Counted from the stretch's first letter, positions 16,472 to 25,154 are shown. The stretch is 64,000 nt of DNA from Streptomyces sp. HUAS MG91 (GCF_040529335.1 NZ_CP159534.1:4650001-4714000), one strand, 5' to 3'. Notes: generated from the letters alone by a model not told the origin. Numbers and translations: made by a program.

Positions 16472-16499
16472 GGGGCACAGTCTCGCGCGTCGACCCACA

Positions 16500-16515
16500 A
16501 CAGGTCTAGTCCACT
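16500..16515. promoter_or_regulatory. DasR-responsive element (dre) upstream of nagK-nagA
   Basis: The sequence acaggtctagtccact matches 14 of 16 positions of the dre consensus ACTGGTCTAGACCACT. It ends 28 bp upstream of the nagK GTG, where DasR would block transcription until glucosamine-6-phosphate accumulates. Confidence 0.85.
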
Positions 16516-16583
16516 TGCAGGGATCTTGTGACCCTGAACCCTTCTGGCCCCCCTGAACAGCCTCGTTGCCGATACGAGATCTA

Positions 16584-16599
16584 GGTGGTGTAGACCTTG
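16584..16599. promoter_or_regulatory. Degenerate dre-like site upstream of sugar-binding lipoprotein
   Basis: The sequence ggtggtgtagaccttg keeps the core TGGT-N-TAGACC and matches 10 of 16 dre positions. It lies 42 bp upstream of the GTG at 16642. It is weaker than the nagK site but faces the divergent promoter, so joint DasR control is plausible. Confidence 0.45.
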
Positions 16600-16641
16600 T
16601 GTCCGACTAGCGGATTCCCGAGTGCGAGGGTGGGACACACG

Positions 16642-17904
16642 GTGCAGCGGCACATCACCGGTCTGATCGCGGCTGCGGCCGCACTGGGCATGGCGGGCAC
16701 GCTCACCGCCTGCGGGGGCACAGGTTCGGACGACGTCACCCTCAAGCTGGTCGCCGCCGACTACGGCGACTCCGCGGCCAACAGCTCGCAGAAGTACTGG
16801 GACGAGCTGGCCGGCGCGTACGAGAAGGACCATCCGGGCGTCAAGGTCGACGTCGACGTCTACAACTGGAACGTCGTCGACGCCAAGGTCAAGAAGCTCG
16901 TCGACTCCGGCCACGCCCCCGACATGGCGCAGATCGGCGCCTACTCGGACTACGCGGCGGCCGGAAAGCTCTACCCGGTCGGCAAGCTGCTCAACGTGCC
17001 CACCCAGGCCGACTTCCTGCCGCAGCTCTCCGAGGCGGGCCAGGTCAACAGCGTCCAGTACGGCATGCCGTTCGCCGCGTCCACGCGCCTGCTCTTCTAC
17101 AACAAGAAGCTCTTCAAGGACGCCGGTCTCACCCCGCCCACCACCTGGGCCGAACTCGCCGCCGACGCGAGCGCGCTCAAGGCCAAGGGCGTGAAGATCC
17201 CCTACGCGCTTCCGCTCGGCCGGGAAGAGGCGCAGGCCGAGACCATGATCTGGATGCTCAGCGGCGGCGCCGGCTACACCGACGACGTCGGCTCCTACAC
17301 CCTCGACTCCAAGCAGAACATCACGACGTTCGACTGGCTGCGCGACGACCTCGTCGACAAGGGCCTCACCGGCCCCACCGCGCCCGCGAAGCTCAACCGC
17401 GCCGACGCCTTCGCGGCCTTCGCCAAGGGCGAGGTCGGCATGCTCAACGGCCACCCGACGCTGATGCAGATGGCCGCCGCCAAGGGCGTCGACTACGGCA
17501 CCGTGCGGCTGCCGGGCCCCAGCGGTCCCGCCAAGTCCACGATGGGCGTCGCCGACTGGATGATGGCGTTCAAGCAGAACGGCCACGCCAAGGAGACCGG
17601 CGACTTCCTGAACTACGTCTACAGCGAGCGGAACGTCCTCGACTTCTCCCGCGAGTACGACCTGCTGCCGGTCACCAGCAGCGCCTCCGAGACCATGTCG
17701 TCGGCCGCCGAGGACAAGAAGCTCTGGCCGTTCCTCAAGAGCCTGGGCGACTCCGAGTTGTTTCCCGTCGGCAACACGTCCTGGGCGAGCGTCAGCGAGG
17801 GCATCAAGCAGGAGATCGGCTCCGCCGTCTCCCCGCACGGCAGCCCGGCCGCCGTGCTCGGCCGGCTCCAGAGCGAGGCGACGGCCGCCGAGTCCGCCGA
17901 GTAG
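16642..17904 (+). CDS. ABC sugar-binding lipoprotein (family 1 extracellular SBP)
   Basis: The 420-residue protein has a signal with lipobox 'LTAC' (Cys about residue 24) and a SBP_bac_1 fold: 'GAYEKDHPGVKVDVDVYNW', 'HAPDMAQIGAYSDYAAAGKLYPV', 'MPFAASTRLLFYNKKLFKDAGLTPPTTWAEL', 'GEVGMLNGHPTLM'. It binds a sugar or oligosaccharide outside the membrane. No permease or ATPase gene is adjacent, so it must work with a transporter encoded elsewhere (MsiK is the usual shared ATPase). The dre-like promoter and nagKA neighbours suggest an amino-sugar ligand. The GTG at 16642 has GAGGGTGG upstream. Confidence 0.88.
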   Translation: MQRHITGLIAAAAALGMAGTLTACGGTGSDDVTLKLVAADYGDSAANSSQKYWDELAGAYEKDHPGVKVDVDVYNWNVVDAKVKKLVDSGHAPDMAQIGAYSDYAAAGKLYPVGKLLNVPTQADFLPQLSEAGQVNSVQYGMPFAASTRLLFYNKKLFKDAGLTPPTTWAELAADASALKAKGVKIPYALPLGREEAQAETMIWMLSGGAGYTDDVGSYTLDSKQNITTFDWLRDDLVDKGLTGPTAPAKLNRADAFAAFAKGEVGMLNGHPTLMQMAAAKGVDYGTVRLPGPSGPAKSTMGVADWMMAFKQNGHAKETGDFLNYVYSERNVLDFSREYDLLPVTSSASETMSSAAEDKKLWPFLKSLGDSELFPVGNTSWASVSEGIKQEIGSAVSPHGSPAAVLGRLQSEATAAESAE

Positions 17905-17914
17905 CGTGGCGGGC

Positions 17915-18151
17915 ATGGACGCACAGCCCGCCCTCGGTGACCGTGAACTCGCCGTGCTCGCCTTCGAGGGGCGCTCCTTCGCCTCACCGGGCGCCAAGGA
18001 GCGGGCCGTCCGCGAGGAGCTGGACATGGCGCCCGTGCGCTACTTCCAGCTCCTGAACGCCCTGATCGACGATCCCCGCGCGCTGGCGGCCGCACCGGTC
18101 ACCGTGAACAGGCTGCGCAGGGTTCGCGAGGCCAAGCGCCGGGAGCGCTGA
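17915..18151 (+). CDS. DUF3263 small protein
   Basis: The 78-residue basic, helical protein contains the DUF3263 motif 'FASPGAKERAVREELDMAPVRYFQLLNALIDDP', a helix-turn-helix-like arrangement widespread in actinobacteria and of unknown function. The ATG at 17915 is used; a GTG at 17906 is an alternative. It follows the lipoprotein by 10 bp and precedes otsB by 19 bp, so all three may share a transcript. Confidence 0.8.
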   Translation: MDAQPALGDRELAVLAFEGRSFASPGAKERAVREELDMAPVRYFQLLNALIDDPRALAAAPVTVNRLRRVREAKRRER

Positions 18152-18170
18152 GGGTGGCTAAGGTCGGTCC

Positions 18171-18998
18171 ATGGACGCCATCAGGACCGCCGCCGGCCGG
18201 GACGGACTCGCCGCCATAGTCGCCCGGCCCTCCCGGGCCGTGATCGCCCTCGATTTCGACGGGACGCTCGCCCCGATCGTGCCCGATCCCGAACAGGCCC
18301 GGGCTGACCCGGGCGCCGTACCGGCGCTCGCCGCGCTCGCGCCCCGGGTCGCCTCGGTCGCCGTCGTCACCGGGCGGCCCGCCGTGGTGGCCGTCCGGCT
18401 CGGGGAGTTCGCGGAGGTGCCCGGGCTCGAACACCTCGTCGTGCTCGGGCACTACGGCGCCGAGCGCTGGGACGCCGTCACCGGCACCGTGCACGCGCCC
18501 GCGCCGCATCCCGGGGTCGCCTCGGTCCGCTCCGAGCTGCCCGGGGTGCTGGCCGCCGCGGGGCTGTGGCACGACACGTACGTCGAGGAGAAGGGGCGGG
18601 CCGTCGCCGTGCACACCCGGCGGGCCGCCGATCCTCAGGGGGCCTTCGAGGCGCTGAAGGAGCCGCTGTCCGATCTCGCCGCGCGGCACGGGCTGGTCGT
18701 CGAGCCCGGACGGATGGTTCTGGAGCTGCGGCCGCCCGGGGTCGACAAGGGGGTGGCGCTCACCGAGTACGTGCGGGAGGTGGGGGCCGAGTCCGTGCTC
18801 TACGCCGGGGACGATCTCGGGGATCTGCCCGCGTTCGCCGCCGTCGAGAAGCTCCGCTCGGACGGGGTGGCCGGGCTTCTGGTGTGCAGCGGTGCCGGGG
18901 TTCCGGAGCTGGCCTCCCGCGCCGACCTCACGGTTTCCGGCCCCGCCGAGGTGGTCGCCCTCCTGTCCGACCTGTCCCGCACCGTGGCGACCACCTGA
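18171..18998 (+). CDS. otsB: Trehalose-6-phosphate phosphatase
   Basis: The 275-residue HAD-superfamily phosphatase has the motif I 'ALDFDGTLAPIVPDP' (nucleophile Asp, about 29), 'VAVVTGRPAVV' (motif II), 'HYGAERWD', the trehalose-phosphatase signature 'VEEKGRAVAVHTRRA', Lys in 'GVDKGVAL' and the acidic motif 'YAGDDLGDLPAF'. It dephosphorylates trehalose-6-phosphate made by OtsA, encoded convergently just downstream. No obvious regulatory site is seen in the short 5' gap. Confidence 0.93.
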   Translation: MDAIRTAAGRDGLAAIVARPSRAVIALDFDGTLAPIVPDPEQARADPGAVPALAALAPRVASVAVVTGRPAVVAVRLGEFAEVPGLEHLVVLGHYGAERWDAVTGTVHAPAPHPGVASVRSELPGVLAAAGLWHDTYVEEKGRAVAVHTRRAADPQGAFEALKEPLSDLAARHGLVVEPGRMVLELRPPGVDKGVALTEYVREVGAESVLYAGDDLGDLPAFAAVEKLRSDGVAGLLVCSGAGVPELASRADLTVSGPAEVVALLSDLSRTVATT

Positions 18999-19100
18999 CG
19001 GCCGGTGGCCGCTTCTCGCGCAGTTCTTCCCCGCGCCCCTGAAGGCCGCAGGCCTCTCAGGGGCGCGGGGAACTGCGCGACCAGCCACGACGAGAGCCGC
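18999..19100. repeat. Inverted repeat pair between otsB and otsA
   Basis: Facing copies of the intergenic repeat lie at 19019-19041 (with a two-base insertion) and 19058-19077. The spacer contains aggccgcaggcct. It can form one long hairpin between the convergent genes, a likely shared terminator. Confidence 0.85.
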
Positions 19101-19117
19101 GGACGGGCGACGGCCCC

Positions 19118-20497
19118 TCAATCGCGGAGGGCGTGCAACTGGTCCAGGAACCAGGCGCCGGGCGGCAACGCGGTGGCCGCCGCCGACAAGCGCTTGGTGC
19201 GCTCGGCCCGCTCATCGGCCGGCATGGCCAACGCGTCCGCCAGCGCCGAAGCCGTGGCCGAGACGTCGTACGGGTTCACCACCAGCGCGTCCTCGCCCAG
19301 CTCCTCGTAGGCCCCCGCCTCCCGCGAAAGCACCAGCACACACCCGTCGTCGGACACCACCGGCACCTCCTTCGCCACGAGGTTCATGCCGTCCCGGATC
19401 GGGTTCACCAGCGCCACGTCGGCCAGCCGGTACGCGGCGAGCGAGCGCGCGAAGTCGTCCTTCACGTGGAGGACGACCGGCGTCCACCCCTCGGTGCCGA
19501 AGCGCGCGTTCACGGCGTCGGCGACCCGCGACACCTCCGCGGTGTAGTCGCGGTACACGGCCAGGTCCTGCCGCGAGGGGTAGGCGAACGCGACGTGGAC
19601 GACCTTCTCCCGCCACTCGGGACGCGTCTCCAGGAACAGCTCGTACGCGCGCAGGCCGCGCACGATGTTCTTGGACAGCTCGGTGCGGTCCACCCGGACC
19701 ACGGCCTTGCGGCCGGGCCCGATCTGCTCGCGCAGGGCGGCGAGCCGGTCCTCGACGTCGGCCCGGTGCGCGCGCTCGCGCAGGAAGTCGGCGTCGGCCC
19801 CGAGCCCGTGCACCCCGATCCGCGTGCCCGAGGTGCCCCCGATGATCCGCGTACAGCACTCGGTGAACGCGTCCGCCCAGCGCCGGGTCAGGAAGGCCAG
19901 CCGGTCCGCGCCGAGCATCCCGCGCAGCAGTTGCTCGGCGATGTCGTCGGGCAGCATCCGGAAGTAGTCGACGGGCGCCCACGGCGTGTGCGAGAAGTGC
20001 CCGATGCGCAGGTCGTCACGGAGTTCGCGGAGCATCCCGGGGACCAGGGCCAGGTGGTAGTCCTGGACGACGACGGTGGCGCCCGGCGCGGCCTCCTCGG
20101 CCAGCGCCTCGGCGAACGCCCGGTTGTACGCCTCGTAGGATGCCCACTGGCGGCGGAACTCCGGGCCGAACGACGGCTCCAGGGGCGTCTGGTAGAGCAT
20201 GTGGTGCACGAACCACAGCACCGAGTTCGCGATCCCGTTGTACGCGTCCGCGTGCACCCCGGCGTCGATGTCGAGCATCCGCACGCCCGGCTCGGAGACG
20301 CCCCGGCGCACGGCCGCCCGGTCGCCGTCGTCGAGCGCCGCGCACACCCAGAGTTTGTCCTCGACGACGCTGAGCGCGGAGACCAGTCCGCCACCCCCGC
20401 GCTTCGTCTCGACGGAGCCGTCGTCCCCGACGACGTACGAGACCGGGCCGCGGTTGGACGCGACGAGAACCTCAGCAGCACCATGCGTGGAAGCCAT
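19118..20497 (-). CDS. otsA: Alpha,alpha-trehalose-phosphate synthase (GT20)
   Basis: The 459-residue GT20 enzyme makes trehalose-6-phosphate from UDP- or GDP-glucose and glucose-6-phosphate. It shows 'VLVASNRGPVSY' (N-loop; here without the usual RLP), 'RGGGGLVSAL', 'WVHHML-like' 'WFVHHMLYQTP', 'VVVQDYHLALVPGMLRE', 'GHFSHTPWAPVDYFRMLP', the donor-site 'VRVDRTELSKNIVRGLRAYELFLE' and 'ALVNPIRDGMNLVAKEVPVV'. The ATG at 20497 is clear. It faces otsB tail-to-tail, and the DUF11 gene lies upstream on the same strand behind a terminator. Confidence 0.92.
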   Translation of the reverse strand: MASTHGAAEVLVASNRGPVSYVVGDDGSVETKRGGGGLVSALSVVEDKLWVCAALDDGDRAAVRRGVSEPGVRMLDIDAGVHADAYNGIANSVLWFVHHMLYQTPLEPSFGPEFRRQWASYEAYNRAFAEALAEEAAPGATVVVQDYHLALVPGMLRELRDDLRIGHFSHTPWAPVDYFRMLPDDIAEQLLRGMLGADRLAFLTRRWADAFTECCTRIIGGTSGTRIGVHGLGADADFLRERAHRADVEDRLAALREQIGPGRKAVVRVDRTELSKNIVRGLRAYELFLETRPEWREKVVHVAFAYPSRQDLAVYRDYTAEVSRVADAVNARFGTEGWTPVVLHVKDDFARSLAAYRLADVALVNPIRDGMNLVAKEVPVVSDDGCVLVLSREAGAYEELGEDALVVNPYDVSATASALADALAMPADERAERTKRLSAAATALPPGAWFLDQLHALRD

Positions 20498-20531
20498 AAG
20501 GCGAAACTAGCCCGCCCCCCAAACCCTCAAA

Positions 20532-20568
20532 CGTATGACCGGGCCCCGAGGGGGACCCGGTCGTATAC
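20532..20568. terminator. Terminator downstream of the LAATG protein gene
   Basis: A hairpin with gaccggg (20537-20543) and cccggtc (20556-20562), extended by cgtat/gtatacg, lies just past the stop codon of the minus-strand gene ending at 20587. Confidence 0.7.
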
Positions 20569-20586
20569 GACGGCGTCGGAATCAGG

Positions 20587-22584
20587 TCAGTCCTTGCGCC
20601 GCCGGACCGCCGAGAGGATCAGCGCGCCGAACCCGCACAGGGACAGCGCGAGCCCGCCGTAGAGCAGGACCGGGACGTCCGAGCCGGTCGCGGCCAGCTC
20701 GGGCCCGTGCGGCTGGGGCCGCTGCGGCGGCGTGGGCCGGGCCTGGACGCGGCCCACGGTGAACGTGATCGCGCACTGCGGGGCGGTGCCGGCCGCGCAG
20801 TTGCTGTTCGGGACCGTCAGACGGCGTACGACCTTCTCGCCCGGGGTGTTCGGGACCTTCACGTGCAGCGGGACCCTCACCTGGCCGTGCGCCGGGACCG
20901 TGATGCCGTGGACGGTGCCGTCCTCGTCCTTGATCTCCGTCTTCTGCGGGACGGCGGCCGGGTTGCGGATGACGACGGGGACGACGAGGTCGCCCGGCGG
21001 TGGGTTGTCCGGCAGGTCGGGGAGGGTGACGACCAGCTGCGGCGGCGCCGGCGGCGGTTCCTCGACGGTGGGGGAGGCGCCGCAGTTCGGGTCGGTCGAG
21101 TCCGCCTCGCAGTTGGTGCGCGGGGTGTCGGCCGTGACGTTGTTGGTGAGTTCGCCGTCACCGCCGACCGGGTCGGCGACGGTGACGCTGTAGGTGATCG
21201 TCGCCGTCTGCCCCTCGGGCACGGTCCCGGTCCAGCTCAGCCGCGGCCGGTCGTAGGTGACGGTGCCGGTGCTCGCCTTCGCGTCGTTGTCGTACGTCGC
21301 GTCGTCGAGCAGGCCGGACAGGTCGTCGGTGAACTTGGCGCCCGGGTAGTCGACGCCGCCGATGTTCCTGGCGGTGACCGTGTACGTCACCTTGCCGCCC
21401 GGCTTCACCGTCTTCGGCGACGCGGTCTTCCTGACCTCCAGGTCGGGCACCGGCACCGAGAACGCCAGCGCGGACGGCACGTAGGTGTCGCCCCGCGTGC
21501 GGAAGGTCAGGTTCGCGGAGGTCGAGCCCTCCGGGATGACGCTGGACGGGATCGTCGCGGTCTTCGCGTCGATGCTGAAGTTGTTGCCCTCGCACGGGTC
21601 GAGGCAGCCCTCGGCGCGGCTGTTGAAGAAGTTGGCGGTGGTTCCGCCGCTGTCCGGGTCGGCGATCTGGGTGCCGTTGACCAGGAACGCGTCACCGGAC
21701 ACGTTCGCGTCGCCCTCGTAGGCGGTCACGCTCGCCCGTACGTCCTTGTTGCCCGCGCGGTAGAAGCCGTCGATGCCGATCGTGGTGTCCGGGTCCTTGG
21801 ACTGCTGCACCACGTGGCCGCCGTAGATGTAGACGTTGCGGCGGGAGGGCGCGTACTGCTCGTTGGGCCCGTCGTACTTGTAGACGACGGTCAGCGACCA
21901 GCCGCCGACGCAGCCCTTGCCGGTCGGCGCCCAGACGTCGCCGACCGCGACCGGCACCGGGGTGCCGGTGGCGACGCCCGCGAACAGCCCGGTGACGTCG
22001 GACTCCGCGGTGTAGTAGTGCGGGCCGCCGACCGCGGCCGGGGTGCGCACCGCGTTCTGCACGGTGGCCCGGGTCGCGGTGCCGCCGCCGACCCTGATCA
22101 GGGGCTGCCGGGTGAGCGGGTCACCGGCGGGCGAGGTGGCGAGGCCCGCGGTGTCGCAGCGGGTGATCTGGTTGTTCCCCAGCTTGTACGTGCCGTCGTT
22201 GCCGCCCCAGAACAGCCGGGCGTACGCGACCGTGGCGCCGGGCGGGACGGTGACCTGCCCGGTCGACGAGTTGATCACGGAGGTGCCGAACCCGGCGGTG
22301 TCCGTGTACTGCATGTCGAACTGGTTGTTGTTCTCGCCGGTGGTCCCGGCCTGCGCGGCGAGGCAGCGCGCCGCGTCGTCGGCCGGCGTGGTCGGACACT
22401 TCATCACCGTGTTGCCCAGCGTGATGAAGTCGCCGTAGACGGCCTCGTCGTAGCGCTTGGCGAACGGATCGACCACCACCGCGGACGCGGGAGCGGCCGC
22501 GGCGGCGAGGGTCGCGGCGGCCGCTGCTGTGGCGGCAAGCGCCGCCAGGGTGCCCTTTACCTGTCTAAGCCACATAAAGGGCAA
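20587..22584 (-). CDS. Secreted DUF11-domain protein with C-terminal LAATG sortase signal
   Basis: The protein of about 665 residues has an Ala-rich signal peptide ending near 'APASAVVV' and a large N-terminal beta domain (about 40-370). A DUF11 repeat follows ('VPDLEVRKTASPKTVKPGGKVTYTVTARNIGG', about 390-490), then a Pro-rich region. The C-terminal cell-wall anchor is 'ELAATG', a hydrophobic helix and 'RRRKD'. LAxTG is the class E sortase motif of actinobacteria, so the product is probably linked to peptidoglycan. TTG 22584 is used, with GGGAG 11 bases upstream; ATG 22575 is an alternative. It follows gpgS by 29 bp and is likely co-transcribed. Confidence 0.82.
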   Translation of the reverse strand: MPFMWLRQVKGTLAALAATAAAAATLAAAAAPASAVVVDPFAKRYDEAVYGDFITLGNTVMKCPTTPADDAARCLAAQAGTTGENNNQFDMQYTDTAGFGTSVINSSTGQVTVPPGATVAYARLFWGGNDGTYKLGNNQITRCDTAGLATSPAGDPLTRQPLIRVGGGTATRATVQNAVRTPAAVGGPHYYTAESDVTGLFAGVATGTPVPVAVGDVWAPTGKGCVGGWSLTVVYKYDGPNEQYAPSRRNVYIYGGHVVQQSKDPDTTIGIDGFYRAGNKDVRASVTAYEGDANVSGDAFLVNGTQIADPDSGGTTANFFNSRAEGCLDPCEGNNFSIDAKTATIPSSVIPEGSTSANLTFRTRGDTYVPSALAFSVPVPDLEVRKTASPKTVKPGGKVTYTVTARNIGGVDYPGAKFTDDLSGLLDDATYDNDAKASTGTVTYDRPRLSWTGTVPEGQTATITYSVTVADPVGGDGELTNNVTADTPRTNCEADSTDPNCGASPTVEEPPPAPPQLVVTLPDLPDNPPPGDLVVPVVIRNPAAVPQKTEIKDEDGTVHGITVPAHGQVRVPLHVKVPNTPGEKVVRRLTVPNSNCAAGTAPQCAITFTVGRVQARPTPPQRPQPHGPELAATGSDVPVLLYGGLALSLCGFGALILSAVRRRKD

Positions 22585-22613
22585 TGTAGGGAAAGCTCCC
22601 TATTATCCGCTGA

Positions 22614-23561
22614 TTACGCCACGCGACGCTCCGCATACTCACTGATTTCGGTCATCGGCGGCCGCTCCTCGGTGTCCACGGAGTGCACCCGCGGCTCGAA
22701 GCCGTCCGCGCCCCGCTCGAACTGGGTGAGCACCGGCCGCACCAGATGCCCGCGTGCGAGCCGCAGCTGGGCCGTGCGGTATATCGCCGCCGCCATCCGG
22801 CCGAGCGCCTGCCCGTCCTGGTGCCGGTGCTTGCGGACGCCGACGTCGACCTGGGCGAGCGCGTCCAGGCCCACGGTGTGCAGCGCGTCGACCAGCAGGC
22901 CCAGCTCCACCCCGTAGCCGACCGGGAACGGCAGCCGTTCGAGGAGGCTCCTGCGGGCCGCGTACTCGCCGCCCAGCGGCTGGACGAACCCGGCCAGTTG
23001 CGGCCAGTGCAGATTGAGGACCGGGCGGGCCATCAGCTCGGTGACCCGGCCGCCCTGACCGGCGGCCTCGCCCAGCGGGCGGTCGTACATGGCCTTCACG
23101 AAGTCCACGTCCGGGTCGGTCAGCAGCGGGCCGACGATCCCCGAGACGAAGTCCGCCGAGAACTCCTTCAGGTCCGCGTCGACGAAGCAGACGATGTCAC
23201 CGGAAGTGACGAGCAGCGAACGCCACAGCACTTCACCCTTTCCGGGGCGGGCCGGGATCCGCGGCAGGATCGTGTCCCGGTGCTCGACGCGCGCCCCGGC
23301 CGCCGCGGCCACCTCGGAGGTGCGGTCCGTGGAGCCGGAGTCGACGACCACGACCTCGTCGACGAGCGGCACCGCCTCCGTCATCAGCTCGCGCCGGATC
23401 ACGGAGACGATCTCGCCGACCGTCTCCTCCTCGTTGAGCGCGGGCAGGACGACGCTCACCGTCCGGCCCGACGCCCGCTTCGCGGCGATGAGCTGGGGCA
23501 GCGTGCGGTCGGACACGGACCAGGAGCGCCGCCCCAGCCAGCTCTCGACTTCTTCCAGCAC
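22614..23561 (-). CDS. gpgS: Glucosyl-3-phosphoglycerate synthase (GT81)
   Basis: The 315-residue protein matches actinobacterial GpgS: 'TVSVVLPALNEEETVGEIVSVIRRE', 'EVVVVDSGSTDRTSEVAAAAGA', 'PARPGKGEVLWRSL', metal motif 'CFVDADLKEFSADFV', and acceptor-loop 'ARPVLNLHWPQLAGFVQPLGGEYAARR', 'PVGYGVELGLLVD', 'VRKHRHQDGQALGRMAAAI'. It transfers glucose from UDP/GDP-glucose to 3-phosphoglycerate. The product leads to glucosylglycerate, a compatible solute, or to methylglucose polysaccharides. The GTG at 23561 has GGAGG 8 bases upstream. It is divergent from metM. Confidence 0.9.
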   Translation of the reverse strand: MLEEVESWLGRRSWSVSDRTLPQLIAAKRASGRTVSVVLPALNEEETVGEIVSVIRRELMTEAVPLVDEVVVVDSGSTDRTSEVAAAAGARVEHRDTILPRIPARPGKGEVLWRSLLVTSGDIVCFVDADLKEFSADFVSGIVGPLLTDPDVDFVKAMYDRPLGEAAGQGGRVTELMARPVLNLHWPQLAGFVQPLGGEYAARRSLLERLPFPVGYGVELGLLVDALHTVGLDALAQVDVGVRKHRHQDGQALGRMAAAIYRTAQLRLARGHLVRPVLTQFERGADGFEPRVHSVDTEERPPMTEISEYAERRVA

Positions 23562-23710
23562 GTCCAGGGCCCTCCCGTATGTGATCCATCTCGCGGTTCG
23601 GACGACTATCTCAAGGGTCCACCCCTTCAGTTACAGTCTTGAACAGGGTCCGTGACCATCGCATGTCGGGGTCGGCGCGCCCGTACAACTCCATCCACAC
23701 AATCGAATAC

Positions 23711-23840
23711 CGCTCATCCAGAGGGGCAGAGGGACACGGCCCGTTGAAGCCCCGGCAACCCTCCCGCCGACCGACGAGGTCACGGTGGGGAAGGTGCCAA
23801 TTCCGTCTCGCGGCGAGATGCGTCGCGAGGAAGATGAGGA
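23711..23840 (+). promoter_or_regulatory. SAM-I (S-box) riboswitch upstream of metM
   Basis: The conserved SAM-I core is readable: 'ctcatccagaggggcagag', 'ggacacggcccgttgaag', 'ccccggcaaccctcc', later 'ggtgccaattcc'. The P1 stem closes with ctcatc (23713-23718) against gatgag (23833-23838). The 3' strand of P1 overlaps GAGGAG at 23836-23841, the purine-rich stretch before the metM ATG at 23859. SAM binding could therefore hide the ribosome site. An S-box here means the downstream genes respond to SAM, as expected for methionine rather than threonine synthesis. Confidence 0.9.
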
Positions 23841-23858
23841 GAAAGGGCCTCGCCTCTC

Positions 23859-25154
23859 ATGGCTGTACAGACTGTCGCCACCGGTACCACCGCCGCCGCC
23901 GCCGATCTCGGACCGGCTTCGGGCCTCTCCTGCCGCGAGTGCGGCGCCACCGTCCCGCTCGGCCCCGTCTTCGCCTGCGTCGAGTGTTTCGGGCCTCTGG
24001 AAGTCGCGTACGACCTGCCCGTCGGCGACCCCGAGGCGCTCCGCAAGCAGATCGAGGCCGGCCCCGCCAACATCTGGCGCTACGCCCCCCTCCTGCCCGT
24101 CCCGGCCGACGTCGCCGAGAAGCCGAACCTGAACCCCGGCTGGACCAAGCTCGTCCAGGCCGACAACCTCGCCCGCGAGCTCGGCGTCGAGCAGGGCAAG
24201 CTGTTCGTCAAGGACGACTCCGGCAACCCGACGCACTCCTTCAAGGACCGGGTCGTGGCCCAGGCCATCGAGGCCGCGCGGGCATTTGGTTTCACCACCC
24301 TTTCCTGCTCCTCGACGGGCAACCTGGCCGGCGCCGTCGGCGCCGCCGCCGCCCGCGCCGGTTTCCGCTCCTGCGTGTTCATCCCGCACGACCTGGAGCA
24401 GGGCAAGGTCGTCATGGCCGGTGTCTACGGCGGTGACCTCGTCGCCATCGAGGGCAACTACGACGACGTGAACCGTTTCTGCTCCGAGCTCATCGGCGAC
24501 CCGCTGGGCGAGGGCTGGGGCTTCGTCAACGTGAACCTGCGCCCGTACTACGGCGAGGGCTCCAAGACGCTCGCCTACGAGATCTGCGAGCAGCTCGGCT
24601 GGCGGCTCCCCGACCAGCTGGTCATCCCGATCGCGTCGGGCTCGCAGTTCACGAAGATCGACAAGGGCCTGAAGGAGCTGATCAAGCTCGGCCTCGTCGA
24701 GGACAAGCCCTACAAGCTCTTCGGCGCCCAGGCCGAGGGCTGCTCCCCGGTCTCGGTCGCGTACAAGGGCGGCCACGACGTGGTGCGGCCGCAGAAGCCG
24801 AACACGATCGCCAAGTCGCTGGCCATCGGCAACCCGGCCGACGGCCCGTACGTCCTCGACATCGCGCGCCGTACCGGCGGCGCCGTGGAGGACGTGAACG
24901 ACGAGCAGGTCGTCGACGCGATCAAGCTGCTCGCGCAGACCGAGGGGATCTTCGCCGAGACGGCGGGCGGGGTGACGGTGGGCGTCACCAAGAAGCTCAT
25001 CGAGGCCGGGCTGATCGACCCGTCGCTGACCACCGTCGTGCTGAACACCGGTGACGGCCTGAAGACGCTGGACGCCGTCGCGGAGTCCTCGCAGGCGACG
25101 GCGACCATTCGTCCGTCCCTGGAGGCGTTCCGGGACGCCGGTCTCGCGCACTGA
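23859..25154 (+). CDS. metM: MetM: threonine-synthase-like O-phosphohomoserine-dependent homocysteine synthase
   Basis: The 431-residue PLP enzyme looks like threonine synthase. It has the PLP lysine K129 in 'NPTHSFKDRVV', 'SCSSTGNLAGAVGAAAARAG', 'IASGSQFTKIDKGLKEL' and 'FAETAGGVTVGVTKKL'. A Cys4 ribbon lies at its N-terminus (C25, C28, C40, C43). Three points argue against a threonine role: the SAM riboswitch, the downstream sulfur carrier, and distance from hom/thrB. From memory of published Streptomyces work, this pair (MetM/MetO) converts O-phosphohomoserine plus carrier thiocarboxylate to homocysteine. Most databases would say thrC. The ATG at 23859 is clear. Confidence 0.8.
   Translation: MAVQTVATGTTAAAADLGPASGLSCRECGATVPLGPVFACVECFGPLEVAYDLPVGDPEALRKQIEAGPANIWRYAPLLPVPADVAEKPNLNPGWTKLVQADNLARELGVEQGKLFVKDDSGNPTHSFKDRVVAQAIEAARAFGFTTLSCSSTGNLAGAVGAAAARAGFRSCVFIPHDLEQGKVVMAGVYGGDLVAIEGNYDDVNRFCSELIGDPLGEGWGFVNVNLRPYYGEGSKTLAYEICEQLGWRLPDQLVIPIASGSQFTKIDKGLKELIKLGLVEDKPYKLFGAQAEGCSPVSVAYKGGHDVVRPQKPNTIAKSLAIGNPADGPYVLDIARRTGGAVEDVNDEQVVDAIKLLAQTEGIFAETAGGVTVGVTKKLIEAGLIDPSLTTVVLNTGDGLKTLDAVAESSQATATIRPSLEAFRDAGLAH

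Noticed and set aside
23859..25154. Plain annotation as threonine synthase (thrC)
   Set aside because: The SAM-I riboswitch and the adjacent sulfur-carrier gene fit homocysteine synthesis better; the fold alone cannot separate the two.
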